From Phaseolus vulgaris (Eukaryota; Streptophyta; Magnoliopsida; Fabales; Fabaceae), in NCBI RefSeq assembly GCF_000499845.2, contig NC_023749.2, positions 2,141,030-2,205,029 on the forward strand: 64,000 nt of DNA, written 5' to 3'. Under the pieces are notes generated by a model, which was not told the DNA's origin, did not search any database, and saw nothing but the letters and a program-made list of their open reading frames with translations. This document shows positions 23,056 through 36,000 of this stretch, one piece after another. The translations under genes were made by a program, and so were the position numbers. Each line of letters starts with the position of its first letter. Within the stretch, counting starts at the first letter, position 1.

Positions 23056-25734
23056 TTCTGCTCACAGTTGAATTCAGATTTGACCTTCTTTCTTTCCCAA
23101 GTCTTTACCCTAAAACCTTTAACTAGCAATAAAGCGCACTAACTTGCTACTTCCAGCTGCAACAGAGTAGGAATAGGAACACAATAAAATAAATTAAACA
23201 AATCCAAAATAATATACCTAATCCTAATATACAAGAAACGCTTCTTACTTCTTCCACACACTTTCTTGTTTTTTTCTTTCTGATTTCTTCTTCCTTCAAA
23301 CACTTCTTACTTTCAATCTTCTTTAATCGCAAAAAACTATTCACTAATTAATTCTTCTAGTATCTTCAAGAGTCTAATATTCTCTAAAATCAGATAAGAA
23401 CAATTTAAATATATATTTCCTTTTTAATAGAAAGGTATTTAAAAACAAAAATAATAATAGAATTTTAAACTTCAAAATAAATAATATCTCATAATAAAAC
23501 TTTAGCTGAGAAAACTAAGATTCCACTTTATAACTAATTGTTTAGATTTATTTATCTAGTTAAAAAAATAATCAAACTTTCCACTATATTATTATATACA
23601 TAACTTTGACATTAAAGATTCATCAATATCTTCCTTATATAAATTTAGTTTATTAATAGTAGTAAAAACACAAATGCAATTTGTGTCAGTTTTTTTATAA
23701 TGATAAAAAAATACGTTATTTAAAAATTAACTATTATAACTATTAAAACAAAAAACAGAATTAAATTTATACTGTAATTATAAAAGATATATGTTATATT
23801 ATTTAACATTTTTTTATTGAATAAAAAAATTAAAATATTTAGATTGAATTTTTTTCATATATATTTATATAAATAGAATATGAAATTAATTTATATTTTA
23901 TTTATATAAACTAAAATTGATTTAAGATATCTTTTTTAAAATATACTAACACGTTAATCATTTAATTACATTATTATTTAATTTTAACAAAATTTAAAAT
24001 AGATAATCATAATTATAAAATTACAACTTAACAATGAATAGAAAAAAAAAATATTTTTTATGTAAAATCATTGATAATTTAATATTTAATCAAAGTAATA
24101 TGATATATATTATACATGTTATGAAAAAAGGTTTATATATTAGGTTTATATTTTTTATTAAAACATCTTTTATTTATGCTTGTAGTCTTTTATCTGTTAA
24201 ATTAAAATAAAAATTTAGTAAATAACAAGTGGCATTTCAATTTCTATATTCATAAAGTGAGAAAGTAATTTACGAAATCATGTTGTAAAATAAAATTAAT
24301 TAAATTATAAACCAGTTAAAGAAGTAAAACTCAATCTTAATATTTTAGAAAAAAAGTTAAACTCGGACTTTTAATTAAGAGTCATTATTTTTTTTTTTAC
24401 AATTCAAATTCAAACTTTTCATGAAGCAAAATATCAGTTTAACTTTCGCACTCTCGTAGAGTCAAAAGATGGACTTAGGATTGAAGTAAAAATAAGTTCT
24501 AAAAATACATAAATATTTAAAATAATTTAAATATTTGTTTAATTGCTTCATACAATAATATTATTATAGTCTATCACTCACACTCTTTCGTATATAATCA
24601 TATTTTAAATTTTCATACAAATTAGTCGAATTTTTAATTAAAAAATACTATATGGCATAATAATTGTGAATTCAAAGAAATGCAAATTGGAAAAAGAGGA
24701 GGTTTTTTAGAGTTTAATATATATTATCAGTGTAGGGTTTTTTACTGTCAATGAATAAAATGTTCTGAATATCATTTTTTAAATAATTATTATATCAAAA
24801 TTATCATATATAATAGTTTGTAATAATTAAATAATAGCGTGATAAAAAAAATTATGTGCGCTATTTATTTAATTTAATTTTAAAACAAGTGCGAAACATC
24901 TTTAATGTACTATAAATTTGATTCACATTAGAACTTTGAAAATCATTGTACTCTACCATTTGCCTTTATTGTTGATAAAACTCTTGAGTACGATAAAAAG
25001 CTAATTTATTCTTTAAAAAATACATGAACGGTCAAATAAGACCAAACATATACGTTATAGCTAAGTACGAAGTTGTAATTTAATTTCCTTATAAAATTTG
25101 AGTTCCTTTAATGTTAAGATACAGCCTATGATATTTTGTTTTATGAAATCAATATAACTGATCTCACCATTTTAAATAATATATAAGCAAATTTATATTT
25201 TTAAAATTTTATTTATTATTAATTTTGATTTTTAATTAAAAAATAATTTAAAATTTTAACTGTAAACAATATAATGAGATTTTATTTATAAGCAAATGTA
25301 TTTTACAGCATATACAGAGCTTGTTTTTTTAAAATGAAAACTCTCAATGCCTCATATTTTTCTCGATAAAAAAAATAGTGTATCTAAGATACAATACGAA
25401 CATACAAAAATAAAATTTCAAAATATTTAAATGAAAATAGATAAAAAATATTGTAGTATTTGGGTGAGGTATTTTCACGTTTATGACTTAAATGAGTGTT
25501 GGAGTGTTCCAACTTTCCATTCCTTTCATTTTCATTATTCTTTAAAGTCTTGAAATTAACACAAATTTAATAATAAATTATTTTTATTCATATTATATCA
25601 CAAAATATGAAAAAAAAATGTTAACTTCATAAACTAGGGATTATATAATAGTTATTTTATCAATTAATATCAATAAGTGTTTGTATTTTAATATGAAATA
25701 TGACACTTATCATCCAAGTATTGTCATTTTAAGG
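23056..25734. other. PAT 5' region, then AT-rich intergenic DNA
   Basis: The first few hundred bases upstream of 23055 are the leader and promoter side of the minus-strand PAT gene. This part contains GAAGAA/TTCTTC-rich sequence on either side of the start. The remainder is very AT-rich, with no supported gene, RNA or bounded transposon. Confidence 0.45.
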
Positions 25735-26330
25735 AGGGCCAAAGTTAAATGAGTTGGACAAAGCCTTGGCCATATTGAGTTAGCATAGGTCCACATAAGT
25801 TAGGCCAAATTGAAACTAAGTCAACCCACATATGGGTTGGGCTTAGTTAGTCCATACCTAGGTTAGATTGAGTTGGTTTGAATTAGCTCAAGTTTAGGTC
25901 AAGTCAAGTGGGATAGACCATATTAAGCGGAGTCGGCTCAAAACCAAGTGTAAATTATTGCACCCAAGTTGAGACAAATCATCTAAGGTTCAATTAAGGC
26001 GAGTCATCTTTGACCCAGCCCCACGACAAGTTGAGTTAGCTTGGGTTCATGTTAGACTAAGTTGGGACAAACTCATGTTAGTCCAAATTAAACTGAGCTC
26101 AACGTGAACAAATTAGGTTAAGTCGGACATGACCCAAGTTGAGTAAAGATAGCTTGGTCCTAATTGGGGTTTGAGTTTAACAATGCTCAATTCAAACTTA
26201 GTTAAGTCAAGTGCATATCAAGATAAATCGTATTGAACTAAAATAAAGTTTGATTAAACTTTATCAAACTCAAGTTAAATTGAATCCAAAAAACATTATA
26301 TTGAATATGACTAAATCGAGCATAAATCAC
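25735..26330. repeat. Degenerate GAGTTGG/AAGTTGAGTC low-complexity repeat block
   Basis: About 600 bp built from short variants such as GAGTTGG, GGTTGGGC, AAGTCAAGT, CAAGTTGAG and AGTTAGGTC in both orientations, without one fixed period. Composition differs from the AT-rich flanks. It resembles an old, scrambled satellite-like or retroelement-derived repeat. No frame is maintained. Confidence 0.5.
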
Positions 26331-27523
26331 ATTAGTTATAAATTAAGCCTAAATCAAATCATTTTAAATATAATCTAAATTTTTTATGCAAACTAATTTA
26401 AATTGAACTTCAACAATTTAATTTAGCTAAAATAAAATTAGATTTTAAATATAATATATTTTATTAATATATGTGTTGAATTCCAAAAATCCATCATGAC
26501 CCAAATTCTTCCCATTTTTTTTCAGATTAGCACAATTCGTGTTTTATGTGTGCATTAAAAACTAGTACAACTATGATAATATGATTTTTTGTTATAACAA
26601 TACAAAAACTCATATTGAAAATGACCATCATCATTCTTAAAATAAAATGACCCCATCAGCTAACAACTACATCGGATATAGTTGATTGATATGTAAACTC
26701 CAAGGATTCGTTTTCGATTAATTTCATTAAAATGTATATTTTATTATACACCCATGCAATATCTACAACACATTAGTGTCAGCAAGGATCCACTAAATAC
26801 TTATACTTCTATTTTTTTATTACATTATCACCATAGTAGGTGAATCAAGAAAAAGACAAATTATTAAAATTTAAATAGAAGAAAATATATTCGCAGTTAA
26901 ATTAAAATTACAGAGCACTTTTTTTTAATAGAGATATAAATGTAGGAAAAGTTCTTATATATATATATTATACATAAATATCATCACATTAAATAACGTA
27001 CTTTGGTTGGTGTAATGAATAACTTATTAAATAAATGTTAAAAGAAATACAGCTCCACAAGTATAAGTACACTGACTATTAATTAAAATTATGTTCGTTG
27101 TTAATTAAATTTTGTTACAAATTTTAATTTCAAAATTATTCAGATTTGAAACGTTCACCCGTACATTTCATTCCAAAATTGCATGCAACTAATAAATTAT
27201 TTATAGGGTTGTTTGTTTCCAATTGTGGCACTCTTTTAGCAGATGAAAGAGTGAATGTCACATTCAGATATAGGAGATTGAGGTGACTTGAGGACGGAGA
27301 AAAGTGGGAGTAAGTGACTTTTGTTTCGTCTCTCACATGCAGAGGAGAGAGAAGAAAAACACATATAATATGTTTATTATTAATTGTTTTATCTTTTTTA
27401 TTTGTAAAAAAAATCGATAGATATATTACACAATCGATTAAACTTGTATTTATAATACAAAATTAATCGATTAATCGTAAGAATTTAATTGGTAATTGAT
27501 TACTCAAATAGTAACATTAATTA
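26331..27523. other. AT-rich intergenic DNA, nothing recognised
   Basis: No coding frame, RNA gene or transposon end is recognisable up to the target-site duplication of the hAT element at 27516-27523. Confidence 0.5.
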
Positions 27524-28044
27524 TAGGGATGTTAGAGCGGGCCGACCGTTTCACATAGGCCCGTCCTGCATACAAAGTGCAGACTCGTTCTGTATATGGG
27601 TTGGTTCGTAGGTTTGCGGGTTGATCCATTTTTATTTTCTTGGAATGTAGAGAAGGAGTGGAGCCAGTAGCGGTGTGCAACCGTGGAGCGACGATAGTAG
27701 CGATGTACAGCAGCGGAGTGGTAGTAACGATGTGCAGTAGCGGAGCGGTAGTAGCGCGCGACAGTTGCAGGTGAAGCCACACGGAGTCGCAAGTGGAGCG
27801 AGTGGCGGTGCTGCAGAGGAGACTGCGCCGTGTGCGTTTTTTAAATAACGTAACTGCGTTGTGTTTTGAGTTAAAACCTATTTTTCTTTCACTCAAAGTT
27901 GTCACTCCTCCACTCTACCATTGTTATCAAGTCAATTCATTTTATTTTTTTTTGCAGACAACTCCTCCACATGACCCACCCCAATTCATTTTTTTTTATT
28001 GCAGGCAACTACTCCACATGACCCACCCCACTTTGCCATTCCTA
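27524..28044. mobile_element. Non-autonomous hAT-superfamily element, 521 bp, with perfect 8-bp TSD
   Basis: The element starts TAGGGATGTTAGAGCGGG. Its right end, read inverted, is TAGGAATGGCAAAGTGGGG, which matches at 13 of the first 18 positions and fits the plant hAT terminus. It is flanked by identical ATTAATTA octamers (27516-27523 and 28045-28052), as expected for hAT. The left and middle part (about 27540-27835) is strikingly GC-rich compared with the surroundings. It contains short repeats built on GTAGCG, GGAGCGGTAGTAG and CGATGTGCAGTAGCGG. No transposase is present, so mobilisation would need a helper element elsewhere. Confidence 0.88.
27937..28030. repeat. Direct duplication of about 47 bp next to the right hAT end
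   Basis: Two adjacent copies consist of CAATTCATTTT, a T-run, GCAG(A/G)CAACT and CTCCACATGACCCACCCC (the last with one change). Subterminal direct repeats are often seen in hAT elements as transposase binding regions; that function is inferred here. Confidence 0.85.
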
Positions 28045-30018
28045 ATTAATTATAACTTATTTTATGATATATAATCAATTTTGTAAGATTTTATTATTAA
28101 ATTATAATTAATTATTTAAGTGTTTTTAGGTGATAATTAATTACGTGTGATATTCTATCCTATATAATTGATTATGTTTAAATTTTTATGGTGAAGATGT
28201 TTGATGGTGTTTTAAGGGGTGATGTACCAAATATAATACAATATGGATAATAATATTTAAGTGAATTCCGTCACAAACAATTAGATTTAGTTATTCACAC
28301 CCTTATCCTATCTTATATATAATCCTCAAAATACAAGGGTTCCTTATATAAACAAATTTACATAAATGATGTAATTTGTTTACATTATTATAAAAATAGT
28401 AGATTTTTTTGTTTTGTTTTTAAAAATAGATAAATCCTGTCAATAAACTTTAATTAAAAATGATTTACTAAAGTTGTGATGATACCAACGATTTTAATTT
28501 GTGATTGAATAACTTTTATAATTGGGATCGATGCACGTAAAGAGATGCATGTTTCATTTATATTTTCAATTAATTTAGCTTTGAAAACTTAAAAGATACC
28601 TTTAATATCCATTAATATGCATGTTTCATTATGTTTTAATTCAGGCACTGGTTCTAGTTTAGAAAACTTATTTGATGTGTTGGAAATTAATTGGTAATAA
28701 TTTGTATGAAAATGTTTTAATTATAATGTTTCAAAACTGTGGGAGACTATCATAAATAATATTTTTTTTCTCTTAAATACTTTAATTACATTATATATTC
28801 TAAACTTAAAATTTAAAGTTATTAATTAAATTAAAATTAACGTTCCGTCCGTGTTAACGCTGTTAATAAAACGTGCACTTTCAGAGGAATCATTTGAAGT
28901 ATCGGACACGTCCTCCTCTTATCCCTTTCTTTGTTTTGTACTGAAATAAAGCCATACCAAATTCCACTACAACTTTAATGATCCAGAAAATGTTTGGAGA
29001 TTTTTTTTATATATGGAGTTTTAAGGAAAAAAATAAAAATATAAAATTGAATATTTATATAACTTTTTCGAGAGTATGAACAATATCAAAAACAGAATAT
29101 TCAAAATAATTAAGAATAAATTTACTCTTAACCTGTAATCTATGTTTCTTTCTTCTATATTATGTTATATATACTAAAATATTTTATGTACTTACTTTCT
29201 ATTTATCTTACCTTGTTACAGATTTAATTCTATAATAAATATTGTCTCTTAAAGATCGATTATTCGAGTTTTTCTGATTTGTACTGTGTTTAATCACTTA
29301 TATCAGTAGGCGACTGTTTATCATAAAAATAAATTTGACGCATGATGTTATAATAATAAATAAATTTAAATATATTTCTTTATAAATTAGCTATATATAA
29401 ATTAATTTTAATTTATAATCACAGTTAAATATAATTATATTTTATTAAGAAAATGTGTTAACTTATATTTCAAATACTTGGTTATTAATTATTTAAAGTG
29501 TTGAAGATTTATTATATATAAGTGGGTGCAAAACTCAACCCATAAATCAGGGATTGAGTTAGGCTTAAAATTGACTAAACTTATCTAATTAATGAGAAAT
29601 AAATTAAAAATTTGTGTAGATTCTTAGAATGAAGCGATTTTAATTTTATTTAATCGTATGGACCGAACAAGGAAGTTAGAAGGACTGCTACGTAATTGGG
29701 TCTTCGTTGTGACAAATTAATGATTTAAGTAATGAAACACTTTTGCATTGCTTTCGTTTCCATGAAATGAGGAAAATCAGACAAAAATGAAATACTAATA
29801 ATAAATTCAGCAGCCTAAAAACCATTGAATGGGAGCCACCGACTTCAACGTTTCGCTCGTGCGTGAGTTACCATAGAGCAGAGAGTGTTGAACTTTAAGC
29901 GTGCCACAAATTTTGGATCACTATTTTTTCCGTTTCAGTACTAAATCTTCTTCTTCTCACTCTCACTCAACAATTCCCATAGTTTCAGTGCTGATAGAGC
30001 ACAACCGATTCAGTTACC
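28045..30018. other. Intergenic DNA and promoter of the GABA transaminase gene
   Basis: AT-rich up to about 29600, with an LTR fragment at 29499-29587. The stretch just before 30019 contains a TTCTTCTTCTCACTCTCACTC tract typical of plant leaders. I could not place a convincing TATA box. Confidence 0.4.
29499..29587 (+). mobile_element. TRIM-family LTR fragment
   Basis: Starts TGTTGAAGATTTATTATA and retains the diagnostic AAGTGGGTGCAAAACTCA and GATTGAGTTAGGCTTAAA strings of the family. Part of the LTR between start and middle is deleted and the 3' end is unclear. Confidence 0.6.
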
Positions 30019-33000
30019 ATGAACACGCTCCTCCGATCCACTCTGAGGACTAAGGCACGTGCTGTTTTGTTTTCTCTCTTCATTTTTGTTGTTAGTTGAA
30101 TCTGCTCATGTTCCGTTCCTCGTTTCACAGTATATGTTTTCCCCTGTCCAGATTCTGAGTTCCGATTGTGCGAAACTGACTTGCGCTTATGGGTTAGATT
30201 CATGATGAACGATTAATGAAACGTATCTAGTTTAATGGCGCTCTGAATCGTTCGTTGTTCTTGTTTACTTGTTTTATGCAATAGGATTTAAGGCGTTTGC
30301 GCTAAACTACTTGGACAGAATCGTAGCTTACGAAAATATAAAATTATTAATTATTCATTATATCGTCGGCACATTCGTGGAATATTTTAGGTGCCTGTTC
30401 AGTATTCATCACTTTTGCCAGATTTTCATAATTTAATCACATTTTTCTGTTTCTGTGTCGTCACCGTTTGAGGTGCTTCCTTGGGGTCGTTTAGATGAGT
30501 TGATTTGATTTATTACGGCGTTTTCGTTTATTGTACTTTTTAACGCAAGCAATTTAGTAATTTTTGAAGGCTGTAGTCCAGAATTTTGAAATGTGGGCTG
30601 CTTGATTGTGTTTCTGTATTCTTAATGGTAATCTATCATGTATGGTAATTTGTTGATTCCATTTGGTGTAAACTTGTGATGTTGGTTTTACTTTCTGTTT
30701 ACAGAATGCTTCATCTCTAGCATATGCTGCGGTTTCCAGAAGTGTTCAGGAAAATCTTCTTCAGAGTCGCTTGTGGTCTAGATCAAATAGCACGGAAGCT
30801 TCCTTGGCAAAGGATGATTCAGCTAATGAAGGGAAAAATGGTCCAGGGTATATAGTTCTTCTATGTCAACACCTTTTCATTTTTACATGTGTATTGATCC
30901 TAGCGCTGTCTTGCTTGTATCTTAATTGGTGTAGTGCCTTTGAACTCAATATGAAAACAATTACTCTTTATAATAAAGGATATGTAGTTGGTTCACTACA
31001 ATTACATGTTTCGTTTTTTGTATATTAAGGAAAAAGAAAGAGAATAATCTTGATAAAAAAACTTTGATTCCATTAGTTTTGTTTAAACTCCATTAATGGT
31101 TGAGATAATTAAGCATATTTTTGACCAGTAATTTTTACGTAGTGTTTATTAAAAAAAAATTATGTTATTATGTGAAACCTTTATTTTTTGTTTAACAAAA
31201 CAATGAAAAATTAGTTTAAAGTTAAAACAATTTGCAAGCCTTATATTGCTACTGTTAGTAAAACACTTCAACTTTCTTAGGTTCAAAGGCCATAGTATGC
31301 TTGCTCCTTTCACGGCTGGGTGGCAGACTACTGATTTGCATCCTCTTGTTATAGAAAAGTCAGAGGTGAACTTTTTTGCAAAATTTCTGTTATTTTTTTA
31401 ATTACTGCCATGGGATATAATAAGGAAATCACCGTTCCGTCTGTTTTTCATTTTAAATATTTAACGATAAATTGTTTTTCAATTGTTATTTCCTGATTAA
31501 TGGATTCAGGGAAGCTATGTGTATGATACGAATGGGAAGAAATATCTTGACGCACTTGCTGGTTTATGGGCCACTGCTTTAGGTACGTATAATATTACCT
31601 TCGCAGTTATTTATATTTTTATCTTTTCTGAATGGTATATTTCTTCTGATTCATGTTCTCAATCCATTTTGGAAGCACTGATTGCTATAAATTTAACTCC
31701 TTGTTGATATTTTAGCATAGTCTAATCAGCTATCCACTAAATTATGTCTAAGTTTCCCAGGGATCCATCTCCTTCCCTGTATTTGATCTGGATTTTTTTA
31801 TCTTGGCAACAAGTATAAGGGATGAACCATTGTGACTATTTTTGCAGAGTGCCTTATATACGAATCTTCAGGGGATTGGAAAAGATATATTTTGAGTTAA
31901 TTAATTGGAAGAAATGATGTGTTGAAGTTGTTTTAACTTCAGTCACGATTATAATATTTATTAACTTTGATCTTCATACTCACTAAAACTGCGGAGTATA
32001 TTCACATATTTAAATTATAAATAATGTAAAAGTTTTGTTTTCTAAATTTTTTTGTGTGCATTGAAGTATTTTGACCTGAGATCAAATGTATTTTATTTTC
32101 CAGGGGGAAGTGAGTCACGTCTTGTTGATGCTGCCATGGCACAATTCAAGAAGTTGCCCTTTTACCATTCCTTTTGGAATCGAACCACCCTACCTTCTCT
32201 GGTATTCATTTAATTCTCTTATAACTGGATTTAGAGGATAAAATACAGATTTTGGGTAAAAATCTTGCAATTTTGAAGTCTCAAAGATATTTGTCAAATT
32301 TGCTGCCACTGAGAGTTGGATAAGTGCCTTTGGGATGATTCTTTATATCTGTTCACCGCTTATAGGATTGTTTACATTCAAATGGACTAAAGTGTAGCTC
32401 ACATATTTTCATTTCTAATGGTGGGGAGAGGTAGTTTGAGCATGTCTCAAAATGGATGCATTTTCCATTTGTGAGTGGGGGGTTGGGATGATTGGGGGAT
32501 GAATCCGTGGTATTTTAACCAGTCTACCTATTCATGGAAATATATGAACTACCTTGCTTGTGATGAACACTGTAATAGTCAACTTTACATTTGATATGTA
32601 CTTAATATATATATTTTCATACACAGGAGCTAGCCAAGGAACTCCTAGAAATGTTCACAGCCAGAAAAATGGCAAAAGCTTTTTTTGTTAACAGTGGATC
32701 AGAAGCCAATGACACTCAGGTTTGCCAGATTATTATCCCTGTTACAGTTACATTTTCTTTGGAAATTTTTATTTAATTGTAATGTAGATGTTTAGAATGT
32801 GTCTACTTTTTCATGCAAATAAAAAACTTAAAATCATTACTATAGACTACATATAACACCTGCAACAGGTACCGCCAAGAGGGGGAAATCTCCGAGCAAT
32901 CAAGCACCTAAAATATTTGAGGACAAAATAAAATATCTTCTTAATGCCGATGTGGTTTTTTAGATAAAGATTAGATCAATCTTTTCAGGGTTTAATAGAA

Positions 33001-36000
33001 AAAGAAGACAAATATTATACATTTCTTGTAAACATATTGTTGAAGTGTATAGTTTTGCAGAACATATTCTTAGATATATTTCAACTATGCATGTTTTATT
33101 TCAGGTGAAACTTGTATGGTATTATAACAATGCGCTTGGAAGACCAGATAAGAAGAAGTTCATAGCTCGTGCTAAATCGTACGCATGACATCTCAAACAG
33201 TGCTGTTTTCTTTATATAGCTGAAAGTATGAATAATATCTTGTGTATTATTGTTTTTGTCAGGTATCACGGTTCAACATTGATAGCAGCCAGTCTTTCCG
33301 GGTATGATGAACTTAAATGGATTTCTTTTTTCCAGTAAAGTAGTGAGTATGTAGTATACATTTTTATGTTATTGTTAGAGATCCCATATCGACTAAAAAC
33401 TAGAGTATTTCATTGTATATAAGTGGGTGCAAACCTCATTCTATGAGCCGGTTTTATAGGTTTGAGTTAGGCTTATTAAAGTCCACTTTGTAATAACTAT
33501 TCTTATTAAAAAATCTCTATTCAATTTATCAACACTGTATTTCAGACTTCCGGCTCTGCATCAGAAATTTGATTTGCCAGCACCTTTTGTATTGCATACT
33601 GATTGTCCACACTACTGGCGGCATCATCTTCCAGGTTACTATTTGGATGGCCAAGTTTTTAGTAATATTTTAGACATTTATTTTAGGGTATAGTAATAAA
33701 TACTATGCATGCTTATGAACATTTCAGGTGAGACTGAGGAAGAATTTTCAACCAGATTGGCCAACAATTTAGAGCAGCTGATTCTGAAAGAGGGACCAGA
33801 TACAGTAATACATTCATATGCATGCAAAATGATTTCTACTACTGGAACATTGATTTTTTCACTGACCTAAATGTTTTTTATTATCACAGATTGCTGCATT
33901 TATTGCTGAACCTGTAATGGGGGCAGGAGGAGTAATACCTCCACCGTCAACTTATTTTGAGAAGGTATTTTTCCTTATATCTGCTTCACATGTTCTATTT
34001 CAAAAGGATGGATACCCAGTATATTTTGCATTAATATCTGCTTGATCGTTTCAATCTCTCTGCTGGGTGGCCATTATTGTGATTCTGGTCTGCCTTTCAA
34101 ATTTACTGTTGCTGCTTTCTTCTGTTCACTCCCCATTTCTAATGATGGTTTTAGTGCATTTCTAAAGCTTTCTAGGTTCATTACCTGTGTTTGCTTTGTC
34201 TCAGTTATTTTTTTTTTAATTTGGGTCCTCTTTTCACGTTAGTTATTACCCTAAGCGCATGACTTTCAAGTACTTTTAGTGCTTCTGAATTGTTTGGGTG
34301 GTGTTCATTCTCTATTTGTGTTAGCTTGCCGAATATGGGAACATTCTTTTTGTGTTCAAACAACAAAGGTAGACTGCTATGTTTGATGGACTGCCGAGTG
34401 AGATTTACGAGTACCCATTGATGGAATTTGACAGCATTTGCTCAGTGCATGTGCAACAGTTTTCCAGTGCTGGTCTGCCTCTGTTTAGTTGTGTATGAAA
34501 TTCCGGCAATGTGTTGTCTATGTGGAGATTATTCTTCTAGGTTTCTTTCTTTTGCTGTCAAAGGACCCCATCTGTGTCAAATGTATGGTACGCAACTCTT
34601 GTTTGAGATCAGTTGGAGGTTGAGGTGACCACTGATACATCATAAACTTATCTCATATGCTTGAGATGTGTGCCAAGGAGATGCAATCATGCAAGGAGCT
34701 ATTTACTAAAGATGTTTATTTAGATTTTTCATGTCATGAGAGATGCCCTTGTCATTCCAACTACTTAAATACAGGGAAGTGTTTAGAAAATAGTAGTCGT
34801 TCGTTAGTCCTATTGGTACTGAGCTAGTACTTGGATTTGTAGTATGCATGATAAGAATCTCTGAAGAACCACACCACAGGAGCTAGTTGTTGTAGGGTAG
34901 CAACTTCCTATACTCCAACAAAATCAAATCACATCCCTTTCATTCAAGAAAGGAATTTCTTGATTACCCTTTCTAGAATTAAAGGGTGTTTGAGTTGTTT
35001 TTTTAGAGTGCAAGAAATACCTGTAGGAGAGCCCAATTCCTATAAATTACACATTAGAATCTCACTTCCTATAAACTGCACTTTAGAATCTCATACAGTG
35101 TGTAGAAGCTACACACTAAAATCTCATACTTCCTATATACTAACAGCAATTAACAGCAATTAACCACTCTTTTGAGTCTTCATGTACATCTTATAATATT
35201 ATGGTTGCCTAAAGTGAGAAAAGAAGAGAAAGTTACCAGAGAAAGAGTTCTTGATTGCAAAATTTATCGAATGTGAACAAACAATCCGTCCACTAATAGG
35301 ATTTGTATAATAAAGTGACTACTCATCAAACTATGTGTATATTATCAGTCCATGAAATAGATAACTTTTTTTGTTAACGGGAGTTTTTCTATCATTAATT
35401 CCTTTCTGATTTTCCCAAAAACTCTTAATGTCTTGATGTTCTAGTTAGAGTATTAAAATATTCCACAGCATCATCTTTCATCAACACTATTATGTGTATA
35501 TTTTCTTGAATGAAACTTTTAAATATCTTTTTGTTAGTTTTTAATTTGTTGGCTTTTATAAAATTTATAGTAAGTATAAACTACGCAGATCAAATGTACA
35601 TTCTTGCAATTTGCAAAAATTCCATTTTGCTAACTGACGCATAGTTTGCTCGATGAGTGTTTTTCTTTTTGTACATGACATTAATTAATGTTGTTTTGGC
35701 TCTTCCCCTTTGTCCAAAATCAATAGAATATAATAACATTAATTCTTATGCAGGTCCAAGCTGTTGTCAAGAAGTATGACATTCTTTTCATTGCCGATGA
35801 GGTACTTCCATAATACTTTGTATACTGTTTATATAGGGTATTCTGTTGTGCAGTTTTCCATTTTAATTGTTATGTTATGTCTTTTTTAAAGGTAATATGT
35901 GCCTTTGGAAGGGTTGGGACAATGTTTGGATGTGACAAGTACAACATTAAGCCGGACCTTGTATCCCTGGCTAAGGTAAACATGAAACAGCTCTCAATAC

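Noticed and set aside
27504..27905. Overlapping open frames on the minus strand inside the hAT element
   Set aside because: They reflect the GC-rich short repeats. They give Thr/Leu/His-rich low-complexity peptides and cross the transposon border.
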